Below, piece by piece: positions 1-10,156 of a stretch of 61,600 nucleotides of DNA. The notes below the pieces were generated by a model that saw only the letters and a list, made by a program, of their open reading frames with translations, was not told the DNA's origin and did no database searches. The stretch is taken from positions 1 through 61,600 of the forward strand of contig JBNGCX010000018.1 in the NCBI GenBank assembly GCA_049974865.1, read 5' to 3'. The stretch comes from JAGSOU01 sp049974865. Its GTDB lineage: Bacteria > Pseudomonadota > Alphaproteobacteria > Rhodobacterales > Rhodobacteraceae. The position numbers and the translations under genes are program-made. Numbering within the stretch: position 1 is the first letter of the stretch; each line of letters opens with the position of its first letter.

Positions 1-250
1 CGGTGATCATGATCACCGGCAGCGAGCTGTCGACGCTCATCAGCCGCTTCAGGAAGGCCATGCCGTCCATGCCGGGCATCTTGATGTCGGTGACCACGAT
101 TCCCGGAAAGTCCGCGCCGATCGTTTTCAGCGCGTCCTCGGCCGAGGCGTAGGTCTCGGTGTCGAACCCGCTGAGCGCCAGCCACTGGCTGATCGACTGC
201 CGCATGTCCTGTTCGTCGTCGACGATGGCGATCTTCATGCTCCGGCTCAT
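1..250 (-). CDS. dctD: Response regulator, receiver domain (partial; DctD-like)
   Basis: Only the first 83 codons are present; the gene runs off the left edge. The translation opens MSRSMKIAIVDDE with the acidic pair D11/D12 of a CheY-like receiver, the phosphoacceptor D55 in VVTDIKMPGMDG, and the beta-4 segment VIMIT at the cut. It begins 31 bp after the kinase gene at 282-2054 with an AGAGGT ribosome site, so kinase and regulator form one operon. The DctD assignment (sigma-54 activator of C4-dicarboxylate transport) rests on the DctB-like partner and the receiver sequence; the AAA+ and Fis-type HTH domains that would prove it are outside the window. The symbol is therefore tentative. A second in-frame ATG lies at codon 5. 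Confidence 0.8.
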   Translation of the reverse strand, partial: MSRSMKIAIVDDEQDMRQSISQWLALSGFDTETYASAEDALKTIGADFPGIVVTDIKMPGMDGMAFLKRLMSVDSSLPVIMIT

Positions 251-281
251 CGGTTTACCTCTTTTCTTTCTTGTTTTTTCG

Positions 282-2054
282 TCATTCCGCGGCCTCGGTT
301 TCCTCGCCGAGGATAGGCAGTTGCACCTCGAACACCGCGCCGCCGCCCGCGGCGTTGCGCGCGGTCAGGCGCCCGCCCAGATCGGCCACGATCGAGGACG
401 AGATCGCCAGGCCCAGCCCCACCCCGTCGCCGGGCGGCTTGGTGGTGTAGAAGGGCTCGAACAGCGCTTCCAGGTCATCGATGCCGTGGCCGTTGTCGCG
501 CACGGTCAGCGTCGCGGTCTCGCCCGCGGTCAGGATCAGGTCGATCTGCGCGTCCTCGCTTTCCTTGGTCGCGTCCAGCGCGTTGCGCAGAAGGTTGATG
601 ATCACCTGCTCCAGCCGGATCCGGTCGGCCATGATGGGCACCGGATCGGGCGGCAGGGTGCGGTTGATGGTGACATGGCGCTGCTTGAGTTGCGGCTCCA
701 TCATCGCCAGCGCCGCCGAGACGCTGGCCCGCATGTCCAGCGGCTCGAACGCCTCGCCGCCCTTGCGGGCGTAGCTTTTCAGCTGCCGGGTGATGGCGCC
801 CATGCGCTCCAGCAGGTCGTCGATGCGCTGGAAGGACGACAGTGCCTCCTCGGGCCGTTTGCGCTGCAACAGCAGCCGCGCGCCCGCCAGGTAGGTCTTC
901 ATCGCCGCCAGCGGCTGGTTCAGCTCGTGGCTGACCGAGGCCGACATCTCGCCGAGCGCGGCGAGCTTGGAGCTCTGCGCCAGGGTCTGCTCGGCCACCT
1001 CGAGGTTCTTCTCCACTTTCTCGCGCTCGGCGATCTCGCGCTGGAGCTGGGCGTTCAGCGTCCGTAACTCGGCCGATTCGCGCTGGAAGAAGATCGAGCG
1101 CGACTGCGCCCGGCGGCTGAGCAGGTAGAAGCTGAGCGCCAGCAGGATGGCAAAGCCCATGATCTCAAGCGCCAGCACGCCGTTCACCCGCTCGCGCACC
1201 GAGGAATAGGTGGTGAACGAGGTGATGCGCCAACCCTGGAACGGGATGCGCGCCTCGTTGCGCATCACGCCCTCGCCCATGATGTAGGCGTCCGGCGGCA
1301 GCACGCCCCAGTCGGCCGTGACCTGGATCGCCCGCGCGATCGCCGAGGGGGCCGAGCGGGTGGCGAGCGCCTCTTCGGGGCTCAGCCCGCGCCAGCGCGG
1401 CTCGGTGGCCAGGATGATCCGGCCCTCGGAATCGGTGACCATGACCGCGTCCGCGATCCCGGCCCAGCTGCGCTCGAATTTCTTGAGGTCCACCTCGACC
1501 ACGATCACGCCGATCGGCTCGCGGTCGCTGGTCATGCGGCGCGAATAGGTGAACCCGAACCCGCCGGCCTCGGTCTTCGAGGTCATAAAAACGGTGTCGT
1601 TGGCGCGCTGCGCCTCGATGAAATAGGGCATCTTGCCCTGCTGCGCGCCCAGCAGGCTACGGTCGGTGGCGGCCACGACGCGGCCGTCGCGGTCCAGCAG
1701 CATCAGCGAGGCGGCGCCGATCTCCTCGAGATAGGAGATCAGCCGCTGCGAGCTTTTCGAATAATCGCCCGAGTTCAGCGCCCCGATCAGCGTGGGGTCG
1801 CGCGACAGCAGCAGCGGCACCACCGAGGCGCGCTGCAACTCGCTGACCACGTTGCCCGAGTAGAGCGCCAGCCGCACCTGCGCGCGGTTGCGCGTGCTCT
1901 CGGTGAAGCGCTCGGTCAGCCAGGTATTGGTGACCCACACCGTGGCCACGGCCATCGCGATCAGCACGATCACGGCGACGCGCACGCGCCAGCCCGCGCC
2001 GGCGCGCGGCGCGGGGCTGTAGGGGACGGGAGGGGTGGAGCCGGTCATTGCCAA
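282..2054 (-). CDS. dctB: C4-dicarboxylate-type sensor histidine kinase DctB
   Basis: This 590-residue inner-membrane kinase has one transmembrane helix at about 25-45, a periplasmic double-PAS-type sensor region of about 250 residues, and a second helix at about 293-313. A coiled-coil linker (about 324-360) follows, then the H-box ALGEMSASVSHELNQPLAAM with phosphoacceptor H376 and a HATPase_c domain with N, G1 (DNGHGI) and G2 (GVGLGLAISSSI) boxes. The HELNQPLAAM form is typical of the DctB/NtrB-like group. It is co-transcribed with the receiver gene downstream. The expected role is sensing periplasmic C4-dicarboxylates; no Dct transporter is adjacent, so the ligand is inferred. A second ATG at codon 3 is equally possible as start. 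Confidence 0.88.
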   Translation of the reverse strand: MAMTGSTPPVPYSPAPRAGAGWRVRVAVIVLIAMAVATVWVTNTWLTERFTESTRNRAQVRLALYSGNVVSELQRASVVPLLLSRDPTLIGALNSGDYSKSSQRLISYLEEIGAASLMLLDRDGRVVAATDRSLLGAQQGKMPYFIEAQRANDTVFMTSKTEAGGFGFTYSRRMTSDREPIGVIVVEVDLKKFERSWAGIADAVMVTDSEGRIILATEPRWRGLSPEEALATRSAPSAIARAIQVTADWGVLPPDAYIMGEGVMRNEARIPFQGWRITSFTTYSSVRERVNGVLALEIMGFAILLALSFYLLSRRAQSRSIFFQRESAELRTLNAQLQREIAEREKVEKNLEVAEQTLAQSSKLAALGEMSASVSHELNQPLAAMKTYLAGARLLLQRKRPEEALSSFQRIDDLLERMGAITRQLKSYARKGGEAFEPLDMRASVSAALAMMEPQLKQRHVTINRTLPPDPVPIMADRIRLEQVIINLLRNALDATKESEDAQIDLILTAGETATLTVRDNGHGIDDLEALFEPFYTTKPPGDGVGLGLAISSSIVADLGGRLTARNAAGGGAVFEVQLPILGEETEAAE

Positions 2055-2093
2055 AAAATAGGCGCCCGGCCCCGGCGGCTCAAGCGCTCAGGC

Positions 2094-2762
2094 TCAGGCA
2101 GAGGCCATCGCATCGGCCAATGAGCGGAACATGGCCGCCCCGTCGGAGCCGCCATGCGCCTCTTCGGCCATCCGCTCGGGATGCGGCATCATGCCCAGCA
2201 CCCGGCGGTTCTCGGACAGCACGCCCGCGATGTCGGCAACCGAGCCGTTGGGGTTCTCGACATAGGTGAAGGCGATCCGGTCCTCGTCGCGCAATTGCGC
2301 CACCAGCTCGTCTGTGGCCTGGTAGTTGCCGTCGTGGTGGGCGACCGGGACGGTGATGGTCTGGCCCTTGTCGTAGCCGCTGGTGAAGGCGCTGTCCGCG
2401 GTTTCCACCTTCAGGTGCAGCGCCTTGCAGACGAACTTGAGGTTGGCGTTGCGCATCAGGGCGCCGGGCAGCAGGCCGGTCTCGGTCAGCACCTGGAAGC
2501 CGTTGCAGATGCCCAGCACAAAGCCGCCGCGGTTCGCATGCTCGATCACCGCGCGGGTGATGGGAGAGCGCGCCGCGATGGCGCCGCAGCGCAGGTAGTC
2601 GCCAAAGGAGAACCCGCCGGGGATGGCCACCAGGTCGGTGCCCTCGGGCAGCGTGCTGTCCTTGTGCCAGACCATGTTCACCTGCATCCCTGCATTGCGG
2701 CAGGCCACGGCGAGGTCGCGGTCGCAGTTGGAGCCGGGGAAGACGAGAACGGCGGCTTTCAT
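2094..2762 (-). CDS. purQ: Phosphoribosylformylglycinamidine synthase, glutaminase subunit PurQ
   Basis: PurQ is the class I glutamine amidotransferase subunit that feeds ammonia to PurL in the fourth step of de novo purine synthesis. The 222-residue length is normal. The nucleophile elbow LGICNGFQVL places the catalytic cysteine at C86, and MMPHPER near residue 196 supplies the catalytic His/Glu pair. The N-terminus AVLVFPGSNCDRD is characteristic of the small PurQ that works with PurS and small PurL. It lies in a pur run (purC, purS, purQ), but a zinc alcohol dehydrogenase gene separates it from purS by about 1 kb. The gene starts 15 bp after the dehydrogenase stop with a GAAAGGACG ribosome site. 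Confidence 0.95.
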   Translation of the reverse strand: MKAAVLVFPGSNCDRDLAVACRNAGMQVNMVWHKDSTLPEGTDLVAIPGGFSFGDYLRCGAIAARSPITRAVIEHANRGGFVLGICNGFQVLTETGLLPGALMRNANLKFVCKALHLKVETADSAFTSGYDKGQTITVPVAHHDGNYQATDELVAQLRDEDRIAFTYVENPNGSVADIAGVLSENRRVLGMMPHPERMAEEAHGGSDGAAMFRSLADAMASA

Positions 2763-2777
2763 GGGTTACGTCCTTTC

Positions 2778-3818
2778 TCAGGCGGTAAAATCGGTGATGA
2801 CGGCCACGCCGGGCGGCGCGGGCCGGTCGAAGGCGGCCAGCTCGGCCGAGGCGTCGGACAGCGCCACGCGCCGGGCGATCAGCGGGGTCAGGTCGACATG
2901 GCCGCCGTCGATCAGCGACAGCAGGCTCGGGTAGCGCCACGCGGGCATGCCGCGGGTGCCATAGACGGCGAGCTGGCCGGAATAGACCGCATCCATGGGG
3001 AGTTCCATGGTGCAATGCTCGCCCGCGGGCATGCCGACCTGCACCATGCGGCCCAGCTTGCGCAGGCTCTTGAGCGCGCCCACGGTGGTGGCCGGGATGC
3101 CGAGGGCCTCGATGGCCACGTCGGCGCCGCCGCCGGTGATCTCGCGCACGGCCTGGGCGGCATCGCCGGCCGCGGCGTTGACCACGGCATCGGCACCCAG
3201 TTTCCGGGCATAGTCCAGCTTTTCGTCGACCACGTCTACGACCACCACCCGCGCGCCGAGGGCGCGGCCCAGCAGCATGGCCGACAGCCCCACGCCCCCG
3301 CCGCCGAAGACGGCCAGCCATTCGCCCGCGCGCAGGCCGGCGCGGCCGGTCAGCGCCTGCCAGGCGGTGGTCACCCGGCAGCCGAGGGCGGCGGCCAGCG
3401 CCGGGTCCATGCCCTCGGGCAGCGCGGTGAGGTTGGTGTCGGCGTAAGGCACGGCGATCAGTTCTGCGAAGGCCCCGGCGCGGGTGAAGCCGGGCAGTTC
3501 CTGATGGGCGCAGACGGTCTGGTTGCCGGCGGCGCAGTCGGAACAATGGCCACAGGCCAGGATGAAGGGCGCGATGACGCGGTCGCCCACCTTCCAGCGG
3601 GTCACGCCGGCGCCGACCTCCTCGACCACGCCGCAATATTCATGTCCCGGGATATGCGGCAGTTCCACGGGATCGCCGCCGGTCCAGGCGTGCCAGTCCG
3701 ACCGGCAGACGCCGCAGGCCAGCAGCCGCAGCACCACGCCGCCCTCCGGGCAGGCCGGGTCGTCGACCCGGGCCAGCTCCAGCGGCTGGCGCCATCCGGT
3801 CAGAAGGGCGGCGCGCAT
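2778..3818 (-). CDS. Zinc-dependent medium-chain alcohol dehydrogenase
   Basis: The protein (346 residues) is a cytosolic MDR-family dehydrogenase. It has the catalytic zinc residues in ACGVCRSDWHAW (C38) and the GHEYCGVV box, a structural-zinc lobe CGHCSDCAAGNQTVC, and a Rossmann fold glycine motif FGGGGVGLSAM. The substrate cannot be read from sequence; it resembles generic alcohol or sorbitol/threonine dehydrogenase-like members. Its ATG lies only 4 bp below the purS stop and it ends 15 bp before purQ, so it is translated within the purine operon. No purine step needs such an enzyme, so its placement is either a recent insertion or an unrecognised link to one-carbon/aldehyde metabolism. 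Confidence 0.85.
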   Translation of the reverse strand: MRAALLTGWRQPLELARVDDPACPEGGVVLRLLACGVCRSDWHAWTGGDPVELPHIPGHEYCGVVEEVGAGVTRWKVGDRVIAPFILACGHCSDCAAGNQTVCAHQELPGFTRAGAFAELIAVPYADTNLTALPEGMDPALAAALGCRVTTAWQALTGRAGLRAGEWLAVFGGGGVGLSAMLLGRALGARVVVVDVVDEKLDYARKLGADAVVNAAAGDAAQAVREITGGGADVAIEALGIPATTVGALKSLRKLGRMVQVGMPAGEHCTMELPMDAVYSGQLAVYGTRGMPAWRYPSLLSLIDGGHVDLTPLIARRVALSDASAELAAFDRPAPPGVAVITDFTA

Positions 3819-3822
3819 GCGC

Positions 3823-4062
3823 TCAGACCAGCTCGACCGTGTAGCTTTCGATCACCGTGTTGGCGAGCAGCTTCTCGCACATCTCGGTGACCTCGGCCTT
3901 GGCCTTGTCGGCGTCGGTCTCGGCCAGGTCGAGCTCGATCACCTTGCCCTGGCGCACGCCTTCGACGCCGTCGAAGCCGAGCGTGCCGAGCGCGTGGCGC
4001 ACGGCCTCGCCCTGGGGGTCGAGAACGCCGTTTTTCAACATGACATGAACACGGGCTTTCAT
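3823..4062 (-). CDS. purS: Phosphoribosylformylglycinamidine synthase subunit PurS
   Basis: PurS is the 79-residue structural subunit that bridges PurL and PurQ in bacteria with three-part FGAM synthase. The sequence MKARVHVMLKNGVLDPQGEAVRHALGTLG is the family signature, followed by a VRQGKVIELDL strand and a C-terminal LLANTVIESYTVE. Length matches the family exactly. The start has a GGAAC(T) ribosome site. The next gene in the operon should be purQ, but a dehydrogenase gene intervenes. Confidence 0.95.
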   Translation of the reverse strand: MKARVHVMLKNGVLDPQGEAVRHALGTLGFDGVEGVRQGKVIELDLAETDADKAKAEVTEMCEKLLANTVIESYTVELV

Positions 4063-4179
4063 GGGCAGAGTTCCTTATCCGTTACGATCCGTCGCGTCTG
4101 AACGGGGGGCTTGGGGTCACTTCCGACCGCGTCCGGTCCGGGCTGCCTGCGGCACGACCCGAAGACGCGGCCCATCCTT

Positions 4180-4941
4180 TCAATTGATCAGCGTCGGCTT
4201 GCTGGCATGGGTCACGTTGGTGGGCATCACGCCCAGCCGCCGGGCCACCTCGGTATAGGCGTCGGCCAGATCGCCGAGGTCCTGGCGGAACACGTCCTTG
4301 TCCAGCTTGCGGCCGGTCTTGATGTCCCACAGCCGGCAGCTGTCGGGGCTGATCTCGTCGGCCACCACCAGGCGCATGAAGTCGCCGTCATAGACCCGGC
4401 CGACCTCGATCTTGAAGTCGATCAGCTTGATGCCGACGCCATACATGACGCCCGACAGGAAATCGTTCACCCGCAACGCCAGCGAGACGATGTCGTCAAG
4501 GTCCTGCTGCGAGGCCCAGCCGAAGGCGATGATGTATTCCTCGGGCACCAGCGGATCGCCCAGCGAGTCGTCCTTGTAGGAATATTCGACGATCGGGCGC
4601 GGCAGCGGCTGCCCCTCTTCCAGGCCGAGGCGCTTGGCCATAGAGCCCGCGGCGAAGTTGCGCACGATCACCTCGAGCGGGACGATCTCGACCGAACGCA
4701 CCAGCTGCTCGCGCATGTTCAGCCGTTTCAGGAAATGGGTGGGCACACCGATCTGGTTCAGGCCGGTCATGAAGAACTCGGACAGCCGGTTGTTCAACAC
4801 GCCCTTGCCTTCGATCGTGGCCTTCTTCTCGGCGTTGAAGGCGGTGGCGTCGTCCTTGAAATACTGCACGATGGTGCCCGGCTCGGGGCCTTCGTACAGA
4901 ATCTTCGCCTTGCCTTCGTAGATTTTCTTGCGACGTGCCAT
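4180..4941 (-). CDS. purC: SAICAR synthase PurC
   Basis: PurC (phosphoribosylaminoimidazole-succinocarboxamide synthase) joins aspartate to CAIR in purine synthesis. The 253-residue protein opens with ARRKKIYEGKAKILYEGPEPG, has the ATP-binding KGKGVLNNRLSEFFM region, the EVIVRNFAAGS motif and the C-terminal DEISPDSCRLWD block, all diagnostic. It is the first gene of the leftward purC-purS-adh-purQ run; 117 bp separate it from purS. The upstream 205 bp are shared with the divergent ATPase inhibitor gene and must hold both promoters. Confidence 0.96.
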   Translation of the reverse strand: MARRKKIYEGKAKILYEGPEPGTIVQYFKDDATAFNAEKKATIEGKGVLNNRLSEFFMTGLNQIGVPTHFLKRLNMREQLVRSVEIVPLEVIVRNFAAGSMAKRLGLEEGQPLPRPIVEYSYKDDSLGDPLVPEEYIIAFGWASQQDLDDIVSLALRVNDFLSGVMYGVGIKLIDFKIEVGRVYDGDFMRLVVADEISPDSCRLWDIKTGRKLDKDVFRQDLGDLADAYTEVARRLGVMPTNVTHASKPTLIN

Positions 4942-5146
4942 GAGGTCTCCGATCCTTGGGTCCGGGGCCGCGGCGCCCCGCCCGTTTAGGCGTTTCTCTT
5001 ATTGCATGGCACGGTTCAGGGCAAGGTGGGCGCTGATGGCAGCGGTAACGGCGACAAATTGGCCCGACAAAGGGCGAACGCCCCCTAGGCAGCGCCCTCG
5101 CAATTGCGTAAAACCGCCCCGAAAGACAACAGGAGGGCTGCGGCCG

Positions 5147-5461
5147 ATGACCACCTTCGACGATCGCGAAAACGCGTTTGAGAACAAGTTCGCCCATGAC
5201 CAGGAGATGCAGTTCAAGGCGCAGGCGCGCGCGAACAAGCTGCTGGGCCTGTGGGCGGCCGAGCTGCTGGGCAAGTCCGGCGAGGACGCCCAGGCCTATG
5301 CCAAGGAAGTGATCCACGCGGATTTCGAAGAGGCCGGGCACGAGGACGTGTTCCGCAAGGTGTCGGGCGATCTGGGCGACAAGGCCGACGAAACCACCAT
5401 CCGCACCAAGATGGTGGAGTTCCTGGCCCAGGCCAAGGAACAGCTCGTCAACGAGGCCTGA
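5147..5461 (+). CDS. F1-ATPase inhibitor zeta subunit (DUF1476)
   Basis: This 104-residue, all-helical protein belongs to the DUF1476 family, known from Paracoccus as the zeta subunit that inhibits ATP hydrolysis by the F1 motor. The N-terminal inhibitory segment MTTFDDRENAFENKFAHDQE is highly conserved, followed by the four-helix body with QFKAQARANKLLGLWAAELLG. The start at 5147 is chosen over longer in-frame options because AGGAGGGC lies 8 bp upstream and the family always begins at this point. It is a single-gene unit divergent from purC and is followed by a terminator-like hairpin. Confidence 0.93.
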   Translation: MTTFDDRENAFENKFAHDQEMQFKAQARANKLLGLWAAELLGKSGEDAQAYAKEVIHADFEEAGHEDVFRKVSGDLGDKADETTIRTKMVEFLAQAKEQLVNEA

Positions 5462-5481
5462 TCCCTCTGCGAAGCGATCTC

Positions 5482-5509
5482 GAGGCGCGTCCGGTCCCGG
5501 GCGCGCCTC
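5482..5509 (+). terminator. Candidate terminator after the zeta-subunit gene
   Basis: A perfect 8-bp stem, GAGGCGCG paired with CGCGCCTC across a 12-nt loop, starts 20 bp after the zeta-subunit stop and is followed by a short T-containing stretch (TTGCATTT). The U-tract is weak, so termination efficiency is uncertain. Confidence 0.5.
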
Positions 5510-5638
5510 TTGCATTTCCGCGCCCCGCCTCAACATCATTATGACCAGAATGAATTTGCGCAGGCGGCCGGATTCTGGCACCTGACGCGCAACCCCGGCG
5601 CCCCCGCGCCAGACAGAGATGCCGAAAGGACCACCCCG

Positions 5639-6652
<1,014 letters not shown>

Positions 6653-6665
6653 GAGAAGACCGATG

Positions 6666-7772
6666 TCAGAACAGGCTGAGCTGATCTCCGGGCCGCGGCG
6701 GAACGCGGAACCGGCCGCAGTCGAGCGGCGGAAGGCTGGCCTCCAGCCCCAGCCGCGCGGCGGCGCGCCGGAAGCGCGCGGCGATCATCTCGGCGTAGGC
6801 CCCCTCGCCCCGCATGCGGCGGCCCCACTCGGGCGAATAGTCCTGCCCGCCATGCATGGCGCGCACGTGTCCCATCACCCGCGCCGCGCGGTCGGGGAAA
6901 TGCGCCTGCAGCCAGTCCTGGAACAGCGGCGAAACCTCGCGCGGCAGGCGCAGCATGATCCAGCTTGCCGCCACGGCGCCGGCCTCTTTGCCCGCCTGCA
7001 GGATGCGCTCGACCTCGTGGTCGTTGAGCGCGGGGATGATGGGCGAGGCCATGACGCGCACCTCGATGCCCGCCCCGGCGAGGGCGCGGATCGTCTGAAC
7101 CCGGCGCTGCGGCGCGGGCACGCGGGGCTCCATCACCCGGGCGAGCCGGCGGTCGAGCGTGGTGACCGAGACGCCCACGCGCACCAGGTTCAGACGTGCC
7201 ATCCGTGCCAGCAGGTCGATGTCGCGCTCGATCAGCGTGCCCTTTGTGACGATGCCCACCGGGTGGCGGAACTCCAGCAGCACCTCGAGGATGCCGCGCA
7301 TGATGCGGCGGTCGCGCTCGACGGGCTGGTAGGGGTCGGTATTGGTGCCGATGGCGATGGTCCGCGGCCGGTAGGACGGCTTGGAGAGTTCCCGCGCCAG
7401 CACCTCGGGCGCGTCGGGCTTGGCCACCAGGCGGGTCTCGAAATCCAGCCCCGGCGACAGCCCCAGATAGGCGTGACTGGGCCGCGCGAAGCAGTAGATG
7501 CAGCCGTGCTCGCAGCCCCGGTAGGGGTTGATAGAGCGGTCGAAGGGAATGTCGGGCGAGCTGTTGCGGGTGATGACGCTGCGCGGGCGCTCCTCCCGCA
7601 CATCGGTGCTGATGGGCGGCGGCGCCTCGCCCGGGTCCCAGCCGTCGTCGATGGGCACGCGGGCATAGGGCTCGAACCGGCCGGAATGGTTGGTGCCCGC
7701 CGCGCGCCCCGGCCGCCGCTCGGCCGGGATCTCGGGATGTTCCGTCACAGACATGGAACGAATGTAGAACAT
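6666..7772 (-). CDS. Radical SAM protein, PA0069/SplB-like family
   Basis: The 368-residue protein has the radical SAM cluster motif CEHGCIYC (CxxxCxxC) at about residue 93-100, inside the family signature NPYRGCEHGCIYCFARPSHAYLG. The TIM-barrel core continues with IAIGTNTDPYQP and ends in a DCGRFRVPPRPGDQLSLF tail often seen in this widely conserved but uncharacterised group related to spore photoproduct lyase. It is convergent with bmt (13 bp between stops) and divergent from the corrinoid protein gene. No function is established for the family; a nucleic-acid-directed role is only a suggestion. A start at the MSVTEHP methionine, six codons in, is also possible. Confidence 0.85.
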   Translation of the reverse strand: MFYIRSMSVTEHPEIPAERRPGRAAGTNHSGRFEPYARVPIDDGWDPGEAPPPISTDVREERPRSVITRNSSPDIPFDRSINPYRGCEHGCIYCFARPSHAYLGLSPGLDFETRLVAKPDAPEVLARELSKPSYRPRTIAIGTNTDPYQPVERDRRIMRGILEVLLEFRHPVGIVTKGTLIERDIDLLARMARLNLVRVGVSVTTLDRRLARVMEPRVPAPQRRVQTIRALAGAGIEVRVMASPIIPALNDHEVERILQAGKEAGAVAASWIMLRLPREVSPLFQDWLQAHFPDRAARVMGHVRAMHGGQDYSPEWGRRMRGEGAYAEMIAARFRRAAARLGLEASLPPLDCGRFRVPPRPGDQLSLF

Positions 7773-7933
7773 TTCACCGCCCGCCGCCAGCCCGCGCCCG
7801 CCGAGGGCCCGAAAACCCCCTGCGCGGGTCGGTCGCGGTTGGGCCGATGTCGCAATCCGGCAATTGCGCCCCCTGCAAACAGATCACATAGCGAGTAACC
7901 TGCGCGAACACCGCCCCTTTGGGAGACCAAGAC

Positions 7934-8638
<705 letters not shown>

Positions 8639-8658
8639 GCCTGCCGCGAAAGCCGCGC

Positions 8659-9303
8659 ATGGAGCTCGACGACAGCACCCTGACCCGCGAGGGGCTAGAC
8701 CCGTCCGCCACCGGCGGGCGGGTCCTGCTGCTGGCCTGCGGGGCGCTGGCGCATGAGATCCTGGCGCTGATCCGGGCCAATGGCTGGGATCACATGACCC
8801 TGCAATGCCTGCCCGCGATCCTGCACAACCACCCCGAGCGCATCGCGCCCGCGGTGCGCGAGGCGGTGGCGGCGCAGCGCGACCGTTTCGACGCCATCTA
8901 TGTCGTCTACGCCGATTGCGGCACGGGCGGAGACCTGAAACGCGCCTGCGACGAACTGGGCGTGGAGATGGTCGAAGGCCCGCATTGCTATTCCTTCTTC
9001 GAAGGCAACGCCGCCTTCGCCGCCCATGGCGAGGCGACCAGCTTCTACCTGACCGATTTCCTGGTGCGCCAGTTCGACGCCTTCGTGTGGAAACCGCTGG
9101 GGCTGGACCGCCACCCCGAGTTGCTGGAGGCCTATTTCGGAAATTACGAGAAGCTGGTCTACCTCGCCCAGACCGACCGGCCCGAACTCGACGAAAAGGC
9201 CCGCGACTGCGCGCGCCGCCTGCGGCTGGGCTATGAACGCCGCTTCACCGGCTATGGCGACTTGGAGAGCACCCTGCGGGGCTGGGCCGCGAAAGCCCCT
9301 TAG
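8659..9303 (+). CDS. DUF1638 domain protein
   Basis: A 214-residue protein whose core runs from LLACGALAHEILALI through IYVVYADCGTGGDL and EGPHCYSFFEG to a helical C-terminus. These three conserved cysteine blocks define DUF1638. As I recall, DUF1638 genes often accompany corrinoid methyltransferase genes in methanogens and alphaproteobacteria, but no biochemical function is established. The gene starts 20 bp after the corrinoid protein stop, so the two are co-translated. The conserved Cys residues suggest metal or thiol chemistry, perhaps in corrinoid loading or methyl transfer; this is inference. The chosen ATG is the first in frame after the upstream stop. Confidence 0.85.
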   Translation: MELDDSTLTREGLDPSATGGRVLLLACGALAHEILALIRANGWDHMTLQCLPAILHNHPERIAPAVREAVAAQRDRFDAIYVVYADCGTGGDLKRACDELGVEMVEGPHCYSFFEGNAAFAAHGEATSFYLTDFLVRQFDAFVWKPLGLDRHPELLEAYFGNYEKLVYLAQTDRPELDEKARDCARRLRLGYERRFTGYGDLESTLRGWAAKAP

Positions 9304-9601
9304 AAGGGCGCTGATCGCTTCCGAAGATTGGAGCGTCGCGCTGATCCGCCCGGAATCAAGCCGAAGGCGCCGGGCGAGCGTCTGCCCGTCCCGGCGGGCT
9401 GGTGCTTTGCCTCCCTCGCGCGGCGTTCAGAGGTCGCCCGGCCCTGGCTGGGAATAAGCGCAGACCTCCAAACGCTGGGCGCCACCCCACGGGCAGGCGC
9501 ACGCCCTGCTTGCGCTGCACGGTCTCGCAAGGGTCCCCTCAGACCTCAAAGCGGGCCAACACCGATTCGAGGCATCGTCGTCGGATGTATACAAGAAACT
9601 T
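9304..9601. other. Intergenic region between convergent DUF1638 and sufE genes
   Basis: This 298-bp stretch lies between the 3' ends of two genes, so no promoter is required here. It contains GC-rich inverted repeats (for example CGCCGGG with CCCGGCG near 9370-9400) and no credible ORF. I recognise no tRNA, riboswitch or SRP RNA motif. A small RNA is possible but unsupported. Confidence 0.4.
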
Positions 9602-10027
9602 TCAGGCCGCCGCCGCGGCCGCCGTCTCGCGGATCCGCTCCACCATCGCGCGCAGGCCGTTGGAACGCTGCGCCGAAAGGTGATCGTGCAGCCCCAGCCG
9701 CGCCAGCTCCGCCTGCGCGTCGACCTTCAGCACCTCGTCCACGCGCAGCCCGCTGTAAAGCGCCACCAGAACCGCGATCAGCCCGCGCACGATCATCGCA
9801 TCGCTGTCGCCGCGGAAGGTGAAGACGGCCCCGGCCCCCTGCCCCTCGATCTGCGGCACCAGCCAGACCTGGCTGGCGCAGCCCTCGACCTTGGTGGCGG
9901 GCACGCGGAAGGCATCCTCCAGCGGCGCCATCGCCTTGCCCATGTCGATCACGTGGCGATAGCGGTCTTCCCAGTCATCGAGGAATTCGAAGGTTTCGAC
10001 GATCTCTTCAAAGGCGTCCTGGGCCAT
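9602..10027 (-). CDS. sufE: SufE family sulfur acceptor
   Basis: SufE accepts persulfide sulfur from the cysteine desulfurase SufS for iron-sulfur cluster assembly. The 141-residue protein has the family fold, with EIVETFEFLDDWEDRYRHVIDMGK at the N-terminus and the persulfide-carrying cysteine C50 in KVEGCASQVWL, followed by SDAMIVRGLIAVLVALYSG. Length is normal. It stands apart from a suf operon, as is common in alphaproteobacteria. Confidence 0.93.
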   Translation of the reverse strand: MAQDAFEEIVETFEFLDDWEDRYRHVIDMGKAMAPLEDAFRVPATKVEGCASQVWLVPQIEGQGAGAVFTFRGDSDAMIVRGLIAVLVALYSGLRVDEVLKVDAQAELARLGLHDHLSAQRSNGLRAMVERIRETAAAAAA

Positions 10028-10156
10028 GCACCTACCTCAGCTTGATTCCGCCCCTGACCTAGGGCCTCGGGCGCCAAAGGTCCAGCCCGGCCCCCGTGAC
10101 GGGTTTTCAAGCGGCCCGCTTTCGGCTAACCCGAGGGGGCAATTCGAGGAAATCCC

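Noticed and set aside
2154..3890. Long plus-strand ORF of 578 codons opposite purQ and the dehydrogenase
   Set aside because: It is antisense to two clearly recognisable genes, has a low-complexity His/Gly/Ala/Arg composition and no domain; it results from high GC third positions.
5462..5638. SAM or SAH riboswitch upstream of the homocysteine methyltransferase gene
   Set aside because: Only a terminator-like hairpin of the preceding gene was found; no conserved riboswitch core was recognised.
7773..7933. Cobalamin riboswitch upstream of the corrinoid protein
   Set aside because: No B12-box-like sequence was seen, and the gap is too short for a full cobalamin riboswitch plus a promoter.
9304..9601. 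6S or SRP RNA in the convergent gap after DUF1638
   Set aside because: Conserved SRP loop and 6S core features could not be found; only generic GC-rich inverted repeats are present.
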